59,605 nucleotides of DNA from Paenibacillus sp. FJAT-29882 (GCF_001510645.1 NZ_LMVB01000010.1:121419-181023), one strand, 5' to 3'; counted from the first letter of the stretch, positions 1-6,386 are shown. Made by a program: numbers and translations. The notes: generated from the sequence alone by a model not told the origin.

Positions 1-30
1 GGAGCAGAACTTTTAATCTGCTCCCTTTTC
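1..30 (+). terminator. Rho-independent terminator of a gene left of the window
   Basis: An 8-bp perfect stem (GGAGCAGA / TCTGCTCC) is followed by a pyrimidine-rich CTTTTCTCTC tract. It reads as the terminator of a plus-strand gene lying outside the window. Confidence 0.6.
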
Positions 31-84
31 TCTCTTAAAGTAATCTGTCAGTGGAATAAGGACAAATTTTTTTCGTTTAAAATG

Positions 85-114
85 AATGTACGTTTTTAGT
101 TAGAATCGTACATT
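85..114. repeat. 30-bp palindromic repeat, copy 1
   Basis: Perfect 8-bp arms AATGTACG / CGTACATT separated by 14 bases. It is one of four 30-bp copies (85, 1079, 2844, 7069) that share arm sequence, spacing and total length. This copy lies 93 bp downstream of map. Function unknown; it may be a terminator-like or mobile palindrome. Confidence 0.6.
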
Positions 115-142
115 AAGAAGATCGCCAATTGGCGGCCTTCTT
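115..142. repeat. Nested inverted repeat downstream of map
   Basis: AAGAAG and CTTCTT flank an inner CGCC-AATT-GGCG palindrome. It sits between map and the first 30-bp palindrome and may act as a bidirectional transcription stop for map, although no T-run follows. Confidence 0.35.
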
Positions 143-206
143 ATGACGGTAACGCACCTGTTAGTAAGCGAACTCCATATATTTTTCTTTTTCGCGTATG
201 CTTGAA

Positions 207-947
207 TTAAAGTGTGACAATAATCGGACCATTTTTAGTAATGATAATCGTATGTTCCAATTGAGCTACAAAACTTTTTTCTGTAGCATAGGTCCAGCCG
301 TCTTCTTTTTGGAATACTTCTTCTTCCAAGGTTGAGATAAATGGTTCGAATGCGATAACCATCCCCTCCTTTAATAATTCATCATCCCATGTATCATTAT
401 AATTATAAATGTGGTCAGGTGCTTCGTGTATTGTACGTCCAATACCATGTCCTGTAAGGTTTTTGATAACAGTTAATCCATTCTCTCTCGCTGTTTGGAA
501 TACTACTTTTCCGATTCCACTTTTTTTGGAACCAGGTTTTGCTTTCTTAAGCCCTGCTTCAAATGCCTTTTTAGCAACGTCGCATATTTTCGTTAATACT
601 TCTTCTCCTTCGCCTACTACAAACGAGATTCCTGTATCTGCGAAATAACCGTTTTTGGAACCAGAAACATCTATATTTACTAAATCCCCTTCATGAATAA
701 CCCGAGAACCCGGAATACCATGTGCCACTTCTTCATTAACACTAATGCAAGTATAGCCAGGAAAATCATATTCACCTTTTGGGGCTGAAACTGCACCTGC
801 TTTCTCTAAAAGCTCTCCGGCTATATCATCAAGTTCTTTGGTCGTTATGCCAGGAATTGTTCTTTGTACCAATTCATCTCTAATGGAGGCAACAATTTTG
901 CCAATTTCCTTCAAACCATTAAAATCTTCTTCTGTTTTTGCAACCAT
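207..947 (-). CDS. map: Methionine aminopeptidase, type I
   Basis: Cytosolic metalloprotease that removes the initiator methionine from new proteins. The 246-residue length and pita-bread-fold motifs fit MetAP type Ia. Visible di-metal ligands are D93, D104, H167 (in GHGIG), E201 (FEP) and E231 (EHT), with the substrate-site H76 in HGIPG. The ATG at 947 follows GGTGAAG, an acceptable ribosome site. The gene stands alone, not in the ribosomal-protein/secY/adk cluster where the housekeeping copy of Bacillus normally lies, so it is probably the second paralogue (MapB/YflG type). No defect seen. Confidence 0.93.
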   Translation of the reverse strand: MVAKTEEDFNGLKEIGKIVASIRDELVQRTIPGITTKELDDIAGELLEKAGAVSAPKGEYDFPGYTCISVNEEVAHGIPGSRVIHEGDLVNIDVSGSKNGYFADTGISFVVGEGEEVLTKICDVAKKAFEAGLKKAKPGSKKSGIGKVVFQTARENGLTVIKNLTGHGIGRTIHEAPDHIYNYNDTWDDELLKEGMVIAFEPFISTLEEEVFQKEDGWTYATEKSFVAQLEHTIIITKNGPIIVTL

Positions 948-1078
948 TTTTCTTCACCTCATTTTTGTCTTCGTAGACTCTTCAATTAATTCCTTCTATG
1001 CCATAAACATTGCCACCAAATTCCCTTAATTATACATTGAAGAGCCTTGATTTTATCATACTTTTTCACTTGGAGTTG

Positions 1079-1108
1079 AATGTATGATATTAGATAGTTT
1101 CGTACATT
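1079..1108. repeat. 30-bp palindromic repeat, copy 2
   Basis: AATGTATGA ... TCGTACATT, same 30-bp length as the copies at 85, 2844 and 7069. It lies just downstream of the remnant at 1131-1201. Confidence 0.55.
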
Positions 1109-1130
1109 AAATTTCCATCTTTACTGAATA

Positions 1131-1201
1131 GTACTTTCAACGGCTGCTTTGTGCGCATCCGAACCTAAAGCACCCATAGCATCATGCACAATGATAACTA
1201 T
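1131..1201 (-). pseudogene. Carboxy-terminal stump of an isochorismatase-like gene, copy 1
   Basis: The minus strand is open for about 23 codons ending in TAA. The translation reads HDAMGALGSDAHKAAVEST before the stop and resembles the last helix of isochorismatase/nicotinamidase-family cysteine hydrolases. Its 5' side is cut by a hairpin at 1203-1237. A diverged second copy is at 7111-7184 in the same position relative to the 30-bp palindrome. The family assignment is a weak inference from a short fragment. Confidence 0.35.
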
Positions 1202-1202
1202 T

Positions 1203-1237
1203 AAAAGACAACCAAGGGGAGGTCTTGGTTGTCTTTT
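1203..1237. terminator. Strong hairpin, terminator-like
   Basis: A 14-bp perfect stem (AAAAGACAACCAAG / CTTGGTTGTCTTTT) with a 7-base loop. A-rich on one side and T-rich on the other, so it can act in either direction. Confidence 0.6.
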
Positions 1238-1283
1238 AGAAGAGGCAATATTTCTTGCGTTTCATTCTATTGAGAAGGACGTA

Positions 1284-1340
1284 TCTCATTTCCATGTTAC
1301 GCCCTAATTTAGTGAATGAGCTTATTTTCACTCAAAATAG
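1284..1340. repeat. Leader repeat of the YjcZ cluster, copy 1
   Basis: About 57 bases centred on CTAATTTAGTGAATGAGCTT and a TTCACTCAAAATAGG tail. Near-identical copies lie at 1529-1580 and 1905-1960, each upstream of a YjcZ-type gene. GTGAA/TTCAC can pair. No gene follows this copy, which suggests that a third tandem gene unit was lost here. Confidence 0.5.
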
Positions 1341-1450
1341 GTGATTACCTAAAAACTTATTAACTAAAAAAATAAAGTCTAATATGATCGCTCATAATAC
1401 TTGATTTATATATGTTAAATTGTGTTATCCTAATCTGGATAACCCCTAAA

Positions 1451-1486
1451 ACAAAGACCCCCTTATTTGGAGGTCTTTGTGTTTTT
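1451..1486 (+). terminator. Rho-independent terminator
   Basis: Stem ACAAAGACC / GGTCTTTGT with a 12-base loop followed by GTTTTTA on the plus strand. No intact gene precedes it, consistent with a deleted plus-strand gene between 1340 and 1450. Confidence 0.6.
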
Positions 1487-1528
1487 ATGCGAGTCGATAT
1501 TTTTTGTCTGGAGTTGGGAGTCTATACC

Positions 1529-1580
1529 CATTTCTATGCTATGCATTAATTTAGTAAATGAGCTTATCTTCACTAAAAAT
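1529..1580. repeat. Leader repeat of the YjcZ cluster, copy 2
   Basis: Second copy of the leader repeat (TTAGTAAATGAGCTTATCTT core). It lies about 120 bp upstream of the YjcZ-type gene starting at 1700. Confidence 0.5.
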
Positions 1581-1627
1581 ACAGTTAAAAGTCCTACAAA
1601 ATCATATAAACATGCTTATATTTGTGT

Positions 1628-1652
1628 CATTTCATTATTTTAAGCATACAAT
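1628..1652 (+). promoter_or_regulatory. Putative sporulation (sigma-E/K type) promoter
   Basis: CATACAAT at 1645-1652 matches the sigma-E -10 consensus, and TCATTTC lies 11 bases upstream as a -35-like box. The same arrangement precedes the related genes at 2096 and 7277. Assignment to sigma-E rather than sigma-K is inference. Confidence 0.5.
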
Positions 1653-1671
1653 TAATTAGCCCATTTAGTAC

Positions 1672-1689
1672 CTCCTTTAGAAAAAGGAG
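1672..1689 (+). promoter_or_regulatory. Hairpin sequestering the Shine-Dalgarno of the 1700 gene
   Basis: CTCCTTT (1672-1678) is the exact complement of the ribosome site AAAGGAG (1683-1689), with a 4-base loop. The two other YjcZ-type genes have the equivalent hairpin. This would hide the ribosome site until the hairpin opens. Confidence 0.55.
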
Positions 1690-1699
1690 ATGTTTATAT

Positions 1700-1822
1700 A
1701 TGTCAGGTTTTGTTGATGGCGGTTGTGGCGGTGGATTCGGCGGCGGCTTTGCCTTGATTATCGTATTGTTTATCCTCTTAATCATTATTGCCTGTAGTTG
1801 CGGCGGCGGAGGATTCTTTTAA
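1700..1822 (+). CDS. YjcZ-family small sporulation-type protein, paralogue 1
   Basis: A 40-residue protein: a short glycine-rich head (MSGFVDGGCGGGFGGG), one strongly hydrophobic segment (residues 17-33, FALIIVLFILLIIIACS) and a CGGGG tail. This is the architecture of the YjcZ/small glycine-rich membrane peptides of Bacillus, many of which are made during sporulation. The start is set by AAAGGAG eight to ten bases before the ATG at 1700; an upstream TTG at 1622 has no ribosome site. It is the shortest of three paralogues here and lacks the Gly-Tyr repeat tail of the other two. Molecular function is unknown. Confidence 0.8.
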   Translation: MSGFVDGGCGGGFGGGFALIIVLFILLIIIACSCGGGGFF

Positions 1823-1828
1823 GAAGTA

Positions 1829-1856
1829 AGGGCGACCGTTATGGTCGTCCTTCTTT
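1829..1856 (+). terminator. Terminator of YjcZ paralogue 1
   Basis: Stem AGGGCGACC / GGTCGTCCT followed by TTCTTTAAAT, directly after the stop codon. Related hairpins follow the other two paralogues. Confidence 0.75.
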
Positions 1857-1904
1857 AAATTTAACCATGGTTATTTAACTATGATTGCTGAATATATGAA
1901 AAAT

Positions 1905-1960
1905 CATTTCCATGCTATTGCCTAATTTAGTGAATGGGCTCATCTTCACTCAAAATAGGA
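1905..1960. repeat. Leader repeat of the YjcZ cluster, copy 3
   Basis: Third copy of the leader repeat (CTAATTTAGTGAATGGGCTC core), about 140 bp upstream of the gene at 2096. Confidence 0.5.
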
Positions 1961-2012
1961 GTACCAATTAAATAAAAGGTCCTCCATCATATAAACTTAC
2001 GTATTATTTGTG

Positions 2013-2038
2013 TCATTTCATTATTTTCGACATACTAT
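2013..2038 (+). promoter_or_regulatory. Putative sporulation promoter of YjcZ paralogue 2
   Basis: TCATTTC at 2013 and CATACTAT at 2031-2038 occupy the same positions as the promoter of the 1700 gene; the -10 has one mismatch to the sigma-E consensus. Confidence 0.4.
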
Positions 2039-2065
2039 GAATTAGCCCACGCAAGTAGTTAGTAC

Positions 2066-2085
2066 CTCCTTTAAAACAAAAGGAG
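2066..2085 (+). promoter_or_regulatory. Hairpin sequestering the Shine-Dalgarno of the 2096 gene
   Basis: CTCCTTT (2066-2072) pairs with the ribosome site AAAGGAG (2079-2085) across a 6-base A-rich loop. Confidence 0.55.
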
Positions 2086-2095
2086 ATGTTTGTAT

Positions 2096-2287
2096 ATGTC
2101 AGGTTGTGTAGATGGCGGATTTGATGGCGGTCGTGGATTTGGTGGCGGCTTTGCCTTGATTATCGTATTGTTTATCCTCTTAATCATTATTGGATGTAGC
2201 TGTGGCGGTGGATTCGGTGGCGGATTCGGCGGCGGTGGCTATGGTTACGGGGGCGGTTACGGAGGCGGTTACGGAGGCTTCTGCTAA
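2096..2287 (+). CDS. YjcZ-family small sporulation-type protein, paralogue 2
   Basis: A 63-residue protein. It has a glycine-rich head, the same hydrophobic segment as paralogue 1 (FALIIVLFILLIII), then CSCGGG and a tail of GGYGG repeats ending in FC. The ATG at 2096 follows AAAAGGAGA with good spacing. The hydrophobic segment is nearly identical at DNA level to the 1700 gene, so the pair are recent duplicates. Likely a spore or forespore membrane/coat-associated peptide by family; the exact role is unknown. Confidence 0.82.
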   Translation: MSGCVDGGFDGGRGFGGGFALIIVLFILLIIIGCSCGGGFGGGFGGGGYGYGGGYGGGYGGFC

Positions 2288-2302
2288 TAAATAAGTAACA
2301 AA

Positions 2303-2335
2303 ATGGACGACCGTCATAGGCCGTCCATCTTTATT
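2303..2335 (+). terminator. Terminator of YjcZ paralogue 2
   Basis: Stem ATGGACGACC / GGCCGTCCAT (one mismatch) followed by CTTTATTTT. Almost the same as the terminator at 7471. Confidence 0.75.
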
Positions 2336-2422
2336 TTAAAGCTGGTTATTAAATTAAGATTGCTGACTCTTAAGACCATGTTTTTTCTAATAGGTTTCAT
2401 TCTCTTAGTTCGTCCAGATAAT

Positions 2423-2449
2423 AAAAAAAGGAGCTGTTTATCGGCTCCT
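2423..2449 (-). terminator. Terminator of the 2504-2620 gene
   Basis: On the minus strand AGGAGC / GCTCCT with a 9-base loop is followed by seven T. It lies 55 bp past the stop of the small coat-like gene. A copy sits at about 7590-7615 without the gene. Confidence 0.65.
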
Positions 2450-2503
2450 GAGATTTAAGCAATACATCCGTATTATTATTTAATGAGGCTAGCAAGAATC
2501 ATC

Positions 2504-2620
2504 TCAGTAATTTCCACAACATCCGTGATGGTGGTACGGGTAACCGCCATATCCCATGCCGTGAGATGGATAACCACCATATCCCATGCCGTAGCCATAA
2601 CCTCCAACTTGTCTTTCCAT
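2504..2620 (-). CDS. Small Gly/Tyr/His-rich spore-coat-like protein
   Basis: A 38-codon gene below usual ORF cutoffs. The translation starts MERQVGGYGYGMGYGGYPSH, repeats GMGYGGYP twice, then has YHHHGCCGNY before TGA. GGAGGAGGAG ends 7 bases before the ATG, a very strong ribosome site, and a terminator follows at 2423-2449. Upstream, CATACACTA matches sigma-E and sigma-K -10 consensus. Repetitive Gly/Tyr composition with terminal CC resembles small coat and crust peptides. The two longer reading frames over this DNA (other frames) lack ribosome sites. Family assignment is by composition only. Confidence 0.75.
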   Translation of the reverse strand: MERQVGGYGYGMGYGGYPSHGMGYGGYPYHHHGCCGNY

Positions 2621-2644
2621 TTTATATCTCCTCCTCCAATTGTT

Positions 2645-2657
2645 TCAAAAATAGTGT
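2645..2657 (-). promoter_or_regulatory. Putative sporulation -10 element of the coat-like gene
   Basis: On the minus strand CATACACTA lies about 30 bp upstream of the ATG at 2620 and fits CATACANT (sigma-E) and CATANNNTA (sigma-K). No clear -35 box was identified. Confidence 0.4.
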
Positions 2658-2819
2658 ATGTGTCCATATTCAATGAGGGGTAGGTATTTGCCTATTTGTA
2701 AAGGATGTATGCTTGGTTGTTATTATATTTGAGGTATAGTCATAACCTATCGTTGTACTAGCTTTCACAAGACAATTAGCAACAGTCAACGATTTACTGT
2801 TCTCTCAACTAACCCTCTC

Positions 2820-3290
2820 CTAATAGAAGAAGGAGTTTTTCTGAATGTATGATTTTGTATATTTTCGTACATTTATTTCGTTGATATAACTGGGCCCTCT
2901 TGATAAACTATCCATTTCGTTTACTTTTGCCCCACCTTCCGAACTACTTTTGGAAGTAAATGTTAGTTCTCTAGGAGGTTCAGTGAATTCATTTGTTGAT
3001 CCCCCACTACTACTACTTGTAGTATAGGAGTATTCAAGTTTTCGCATGGAAGATAACTCTTCTAAAGAACCCTTGTATTTTAATACAAGTTCATCACTAT
3101 CTTTGTTAGAGTAGATCTTTGTTCCGTCATTATCTTCCCATGTTTCTGTTCCTTTATAAGAATATTCTGCTTCCCAATGTTCACTTTCTCCAATAAATTT
3201 ATAATTATTGTTAGTAACCTCATCTTTAGTAACTTCCGTACAAGCTGTTAAAACCAATATTGTAAATAGTAGCATAAGTATTTTTTTCAT
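2820..3290 (-). CDS. Hypothetical lipoprotein with a rebuilt C terminus
   Basis: A 156-residue secreted lipoprotein. A lysine-led signal peptide ends in the lipobox LTAC at residues 14-17, so Cys17 should be lipidated and the protein anchored on the outer face of the membrane. The body (SEHWEAEYSYKG, LVLKYKG, RELTFTSKS) resembles small Bacillaceae lipoproteins of unknown role. GGGGAGGTAAA precedes the ATG. The last 16 or so residues, after INEINV, are encoded by the 30-bp palindrome at 2844-2873 and following DNA, so the native C terminus has probably been replaced. Confidence 0.7.
   Translation of the reverse strand: MKKILMLLFTILVLTACTEVTKDEVTNNNYKFIGESEHWEAEYSYKGTETWEDNDGTKIYSNKDSDELVLKYKGSLEELSSMRKLEYSYTTSSSSGGSTNEFTEPPRELTFTSKSSSEGGAKVNEMDSLSRGPSYINEINVRKYTKSYIQKNSFFY
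2844..2873. repeat. 30-bp palindromic repeat, copy 3
   Basis: AATGTATGA ... TCGTACATT, same length as the other copies. It lies inside the 3' end of the lipoprotein reading frame. Confidence 0.55.
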
Positions 3291-3465
3291 TTTACCTCCC
3301 CTTTACAATTTTATTTTACCACAATAATCCAGTTACTTTATTCAACTATTTTACCGTTACTTTAAGTGCATTCTTTCACAATCTCAATAGAGTAGAGCTT
3401 ATTGGTACATAATCAAATTAGCATTAAATTAAGACTTCATAATGTCTCAATGGCACGGGCAATAG

Positions 3466-3816
3466 ATGGGAGAGCTTCCTTATAAGACGGGCAGCTCTCT
3501 TTTTCTAGTTAAGGTATGGCCACAACGATTAGCATTAAATCATCATCGTCCACTTTCTCAGAGAATGATTATGAAATATGAGATTCGGCCTTTAACTAGA
3601 GAGAAAGTTTCTAATTATATCAATCATCACATGAAGCTAGCAGGAGCAAAAATGCCAATCTTTACAGAAACAGCAGTAGAAGCAATCGCATTACGATCCC
3701 AATGGAGGCCCCGGGTTATCAATACCCTAACGATTAACAGTTTATTATTTGGTCTTCAACTAAAGAAAGAACAGATTGAGGAAATCGTCAGATTAGCAAT
3801 AGAGGATAATGGCTAA
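3466..3816 (+). pseudogene. C-terminal fragment of an ExeA-like AAA ATPase (transposition helper)
   Basis: From residue 26 on, the translation (LALNHHRPLSQRM, YEIRPLTREKVSNYINHHMK, AGAKMPIFTETAVEAIALRS, PRVINTLTINSLL) matches the C-terminal third of ExeA/TniB/TnsC-like ATPases that partner DDE transposases: arginine finger region, YI..HL helix and the PR.IN.L sensor-2 motif. Walker A and B are missing, the first 25 residues look out of frame, and no ribosome site fits the start. It is therefore the stump of a transposon gene. The partner transposase is absent, but candidate transposon-end arrays occur at 5997, 8158, 27315, 54198 and 54607. Confidence 0.65.
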
Positions 3817-4020
3817 TCATGAGGCGAGGGATATTAGTATTTGACCATCATCAGCAAGAATGGAGAGTTTGAATATATCAACGTTTAATATATTACATAC
3901 CAAGCAATCATTAGCACCTTTAAAAGTACTACATAATCGAAGTACGTCATCTATCTTTTTAGGTATATTGTTATTACTTATCTTTGAATAATAATCATGA
4001 TTTTCAATACCCTTTGATGT
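3817..4020 (-). pseudogene. Unidentified coding remnant
   Basis: The minus strand is open for about 67 codons without a start, ending in TGA at 3817. The translation has protein-like composition (KKIDDVLRLCSTFKGANDCLV, then FKLSILADDGQILISLAS). I do not recognise it. It is probably the tail of a gene lost in the same event that truncated the ATPase next to it. Confidence 0.35.
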
Positions 4021-4091
4021 TTAGATATCTTTATCTAGGAGATTAAATAATGAGTTTATAAACTTGGAAAATTTGATAAATATATAGATTA

Positions 4092-4118
4092 AAGAGGCTC
4101 CAGTTTCTCCAGCCTCTT
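4092..4118. terminator. Bidirectional terminator after modB
   Basis: Stem AAAGAGGCT / AGCCTCTTT with T-rich flanks on both sides, 9 bp past the modB stop. Confidence 0.7.
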
Positions 4119-4126
4119 TAATTATA

Positions 4127-4807
4127 TTATTCTTGTTTTACCCGGACAGTCAGCAGTATTAAAAAGGATAGAATGACGATTGAAATCACCCACATCCATG
4201 CCATTTTCATATTACCAGAATCAATCGCTATATAAATAGCTGTAGGTATCGTCTGTGTTTCTCCCGGAATGTTACCAGCAAACATTAAGGTAGCACCAAA
4301 TTCACCCAATGCCCGTGCAAAGCTTAATATACTTCCAGAAATAAGGGCCTTTGAAGCTAGAGGAATGGAAATAAATAAGAAAATCCTCCATTCATTCGCT
4401 CCATCTACCCTAGCTGCCTCTTCAATGTCAAGGTTTACTCCTTGAAATCCTGATTTTGCGGACTGATACATAAGTGGAAATGCTACAACTATTGAAGCAA
4501 TGACAGCAGCCCACCAAGTGAAAATGATGGGCTGCTTAAAAAGCCATTCAATAGCCTGTCCAGCCATGCTATTCTTTCCAAAGATGACAATAAGAAAAAA
4601 TCCAACAACTGTAGGAGGGAGAACCATCGGGAGCATGAGAGTAGTTTCCAAAATGGATTTCCCCTTAAAAGATCTTCTAGCTAAGATTCGTCCTATCAAT
4701 GTTCCAATCAAAATCACTATAACACCTGATATAGTAGCTATTTTTATCGACAACCAAATTGGACTCAAAAATTCTTGCATAAAATCTTTATTTAATAGTA
4801 AATCCAT
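4127..4807 (-). CDS. modB: Molybdate ABC transporter permease
   Basis: Inner-membrane channel subunit that would move molybdate delivered by ModA. The ~226-residue protein has five to six hydrophobic segments and the permease EAA signature (EEAARVDGANEWRIFLFISIP), followed by ARALGEFGATLMFAGNIPG, a hallmark of ModB/CysT-type permeases. Start is uncertain: ATG 4807 (preceded by TTTGAGGAAT) overlaps the modA stop, an ATG at 4780 lies just after it, and a TTG at 4816 is also open. Coupled to modA. No modC ATPase gene is present on either side, which is unusual for a mod operon. Confidence 0.88.
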   Translation of the reverse strand: MDLLLNKDFMQEFLSPIWLSIKIATISGVIVILIGTLIGRILARRSFKGKSILETTLMLPMVLPPTVVGFFLIVIFGKNSMAGQAIEWLFKQPIIFTWWAAVIASIVVAFPLMYQSAKSGFQGVNLDIEEAARVDGANEWRIFLFISIPLASKALISGSILSFARALGEFGATLMFAGNIPGETQTIPTAIYIAIDSGNMKMAWMWVISIVILSFLILLTVRVKQE

Positions 4808-5609
4808 ATTCCTCAAATACCTTTAATGCATCGTCGCTTTGTAAATACTCATAAAATTCTTTTGCTGCTCCGTAATGTTTAGAGTCCTTAATGATACCGA
4901 CAGGATAAATAATAGGAATGTGTGTTGCAGGACCGGCGGTTGCAACAATTTCTACCTTATCTGAAACCAATGCATCTGTTTTGTACACAATTCCAGCTTC
5001 AACATTACCGGTCTCCGCATAGGATAATACTTGACGGACATCCTTTGCATAAACTACTTTTGACTCAACATCTTTCCATATATCCATCTTTTCAAGAGAC
5101 TCTTTTGCATATTTTCCTGCAGGCACTGTTTCAGGAGTTCCGATTGAAATTTTATCTACTTCAGCTTTTACAAGATCTTCGAAACCTTTAATAGATTGAT
5201 CGTCTTTAGGGACAACTAAAACGAGTTCATTTCCAAGAAGATCCAATCCGTCTTCTTTCGCAATATTTCCTTCCTCAACCAATAAATTAAATTTATCTTC
5301 TGCTGCTGAGAAAAATAGATCAACCGGCGCTCCTTGAGAGATTTGTTGCTGCAAAGAACCAGAAGCCCCAAAGTTGAATTTCAACTTTATTTCGGGATGT
5401 TCTTCTTGATATGTATGTTGAATAACATCCATTGCATCTTTCAAACTAGCTGCTGCTGAAATGGTTAATTCAACATTTTCCTTAATTTCAGATGCTGTTT
5501 GTGTTACCTGCTTGTCTGAAGATTGATCTGCACTCTCTTTATTAGAACACGCTACTGCAAACATAAGTACAAATAAGAGTGTACTGACAAATTTAAACCG
5601 CTTTTGCAT
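4788..5609 (-). CDS. modA: Molybdate ABC transporter substrate-binding lipoprotein
   Basis: A 273-residue lipoprotein that captures molybdate/tungstate outside the membrane. A signal peptide with lipobox (FAVAC, Cys21) is followed by the ModA fold: LTISAAASLKDAMD (oxyanion-binding serine), FNFGASGSLQQQISQGAPVDLFFSA, then GNEL/VPKDD and RQVLSYAETGNVEAGIVY. All motifs of the family are present. The ATG at 5609 follows GGTAGAGGTGGAAAC. First gene of a modAB pair; the ATPase gene is missing here. Confidence 0.93.
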   Translation of the reverse strand: MQKRFKFVSTLLFVLMFAVACSNKESADQSSDKQVTQTASEIKENVELTISAAASLKDAMDVIQHTYQEEHPEIKLKFNFGASGSLQQQISQGAPVDLFFSAAEDKFNLLVEEGNIAKEDGLDLLGNELVLVVPKDDQSIKGFEDLVKAEVDKISIGTPETVPAGKYAKESLEKMDIWKDVESKVVYAKDVRQVLSYAETGNVEAGIVYKTDALVSDKVEIVATAGPATHIPIIYPVGIIKDSKHYGAAKEFYEYLQSDDALKVFEEYGFTIK

Positions 5610-5778
5610 GTTTCCACCTCTACCCTCTCCACCCTATAGATATAATTTTTTATAACTATTTACATCTTATACCAACTAATTATAAAAATAAATATTTTTT
5701 TCAAACTTTTCAGAAAATTCACTTTGATAAATATAAACCTGTGAATTTTTCCTATTATCCATCTAGATGAATACGATT

Positions 5779-5996
5779 TTATGTTTTGTAATCAAATAAA
5801 TGCACTTTATTCATATCCACTGCTAGCTTGAGGGCATGTCCTTGTTTAACATCAGATCGTGTATCAAGTCGGGTAGTAAATAGTTGGCCCGCAATTTGTG
5901 AGTGTAGAATATTTTCTTCATCCAATAATTCAATTACTTCTATTTTCGTATTGATGATAGAACCTCTAGAAGTTTTAATAAAGACAGATCATCATT
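5779..5996 (-). pseudogene. C-terminal stump of a MalK/UgpC-type sugar ABC ATPase
   Basis: The minus strand is open for about 70 codons ending TAA at 5779. It reads IEVIELLDEENILHSQIAGQ, then FTTRLDTRSDVKQGHALKLA and VDMNKVHLFDYKT, matching the regulatory OB/TOBE domain and the invariant HLFD..T end of multi-sugar ABC ATPases. Walker and signature motifs are gone. The break coincides with the first unit of the 20-bp array at 5997-6076, so the array or its element truncated the gene. Confidence 0.7.
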
Positions 5997-6076
5997 AAGA
6001 ACTTTATTACGAACAGTTAAACTTTTTTTAAAGCAGTCAATCTTTATTTTAAACGGTTAAACTTCATTTTAAATAC
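5997..6076. repeat. Tandem 20-bp array (transposon-end-like), 4 units
   Basis: Four units at exact 20-bp spacing (5997, 6017, 6037, 6057); typical unit TTAAACTTYATTTTAAACGG. Related 20-bp units occur at 6269-6306, 8158-8197, 27315-27354, 54198-54302 and 54607-54666. The period and the neighbouring ATPase and gene stumps suggest binding sites for a Tn7/Tn552-type transposase. Confidence 0.55.
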
Positions 6077-6146
6077 ACATCACTAACCATTAAATTTAAT
6101 TTCCGTTTAATTAAATTTAATGGTTAGGAAAATTGCTACTCATAAA

Positions 6147-6205
6147 AAGGGCAGCCAATATTGGTGAAGGTTAACTCATTATATGTAGCCCCCAATACTG
6201 CCCGT
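6147..6205. repeat. Long-loop inverted repeat downstream of HU-1
   Basis: GGGCAGCCAATATTGG and CCCCCAATACTGCCC form an imperfect stem across a ~30-base loop. A diverged version of the right half occurs downstream of the second HU gene near 27385-27400. Confidence 0.4.
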
Positions 6206-6268
6206 TCATCACGAGACAGTTCATGATTGAATTATGTATCCCCTCTGCAAGAACCAATTTACAAATAA

Positions 6269-6306
6269 TCAATCTTTTATAAACAATCAAACTTTATTTC
6301 ACATTC
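6269..6306. repeat. Two further array-type units downstream of HU-1
   Basis: TCAATCTTTTATAAACAA and TCAAACTTTATTTCACATTC resemble the units at 5997-6076 and lie between them and the HU gene. Confidence 0.4.
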
Positions 6307-6352
6307 ATATCTATTGAAAAAAATAGAAAAAATACTTATGTAAATAGAAAAG

Positions 6353-6386
6353 ACTCTGGAGAGCATCTCATCCCCAGAGCATTTTT
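6353..6386 (-). terminator. Terminator of HU-1
   Basis: CTCTGG / CCAGAG stem with extra internal pairing, T-rich on both sides, 24 bp past the stop. The HU-2 gene has the same terminator at 27497. Confidence 0.75.

Noticed and set aside
1700..2287. Tandem bacteriocin precursors
   Set aside because: The Gly-rich small peptides have a conserved membrane segment, sporulation-type promoters and no processing or immunity genes, so YjcZ-type is the better reading.
5997..6076. Possible CRISPR array
   Set aside because: Units are direct 20-bp repeats without unique spacers; they fit binding-site arrays instead. No cas genes in the window.
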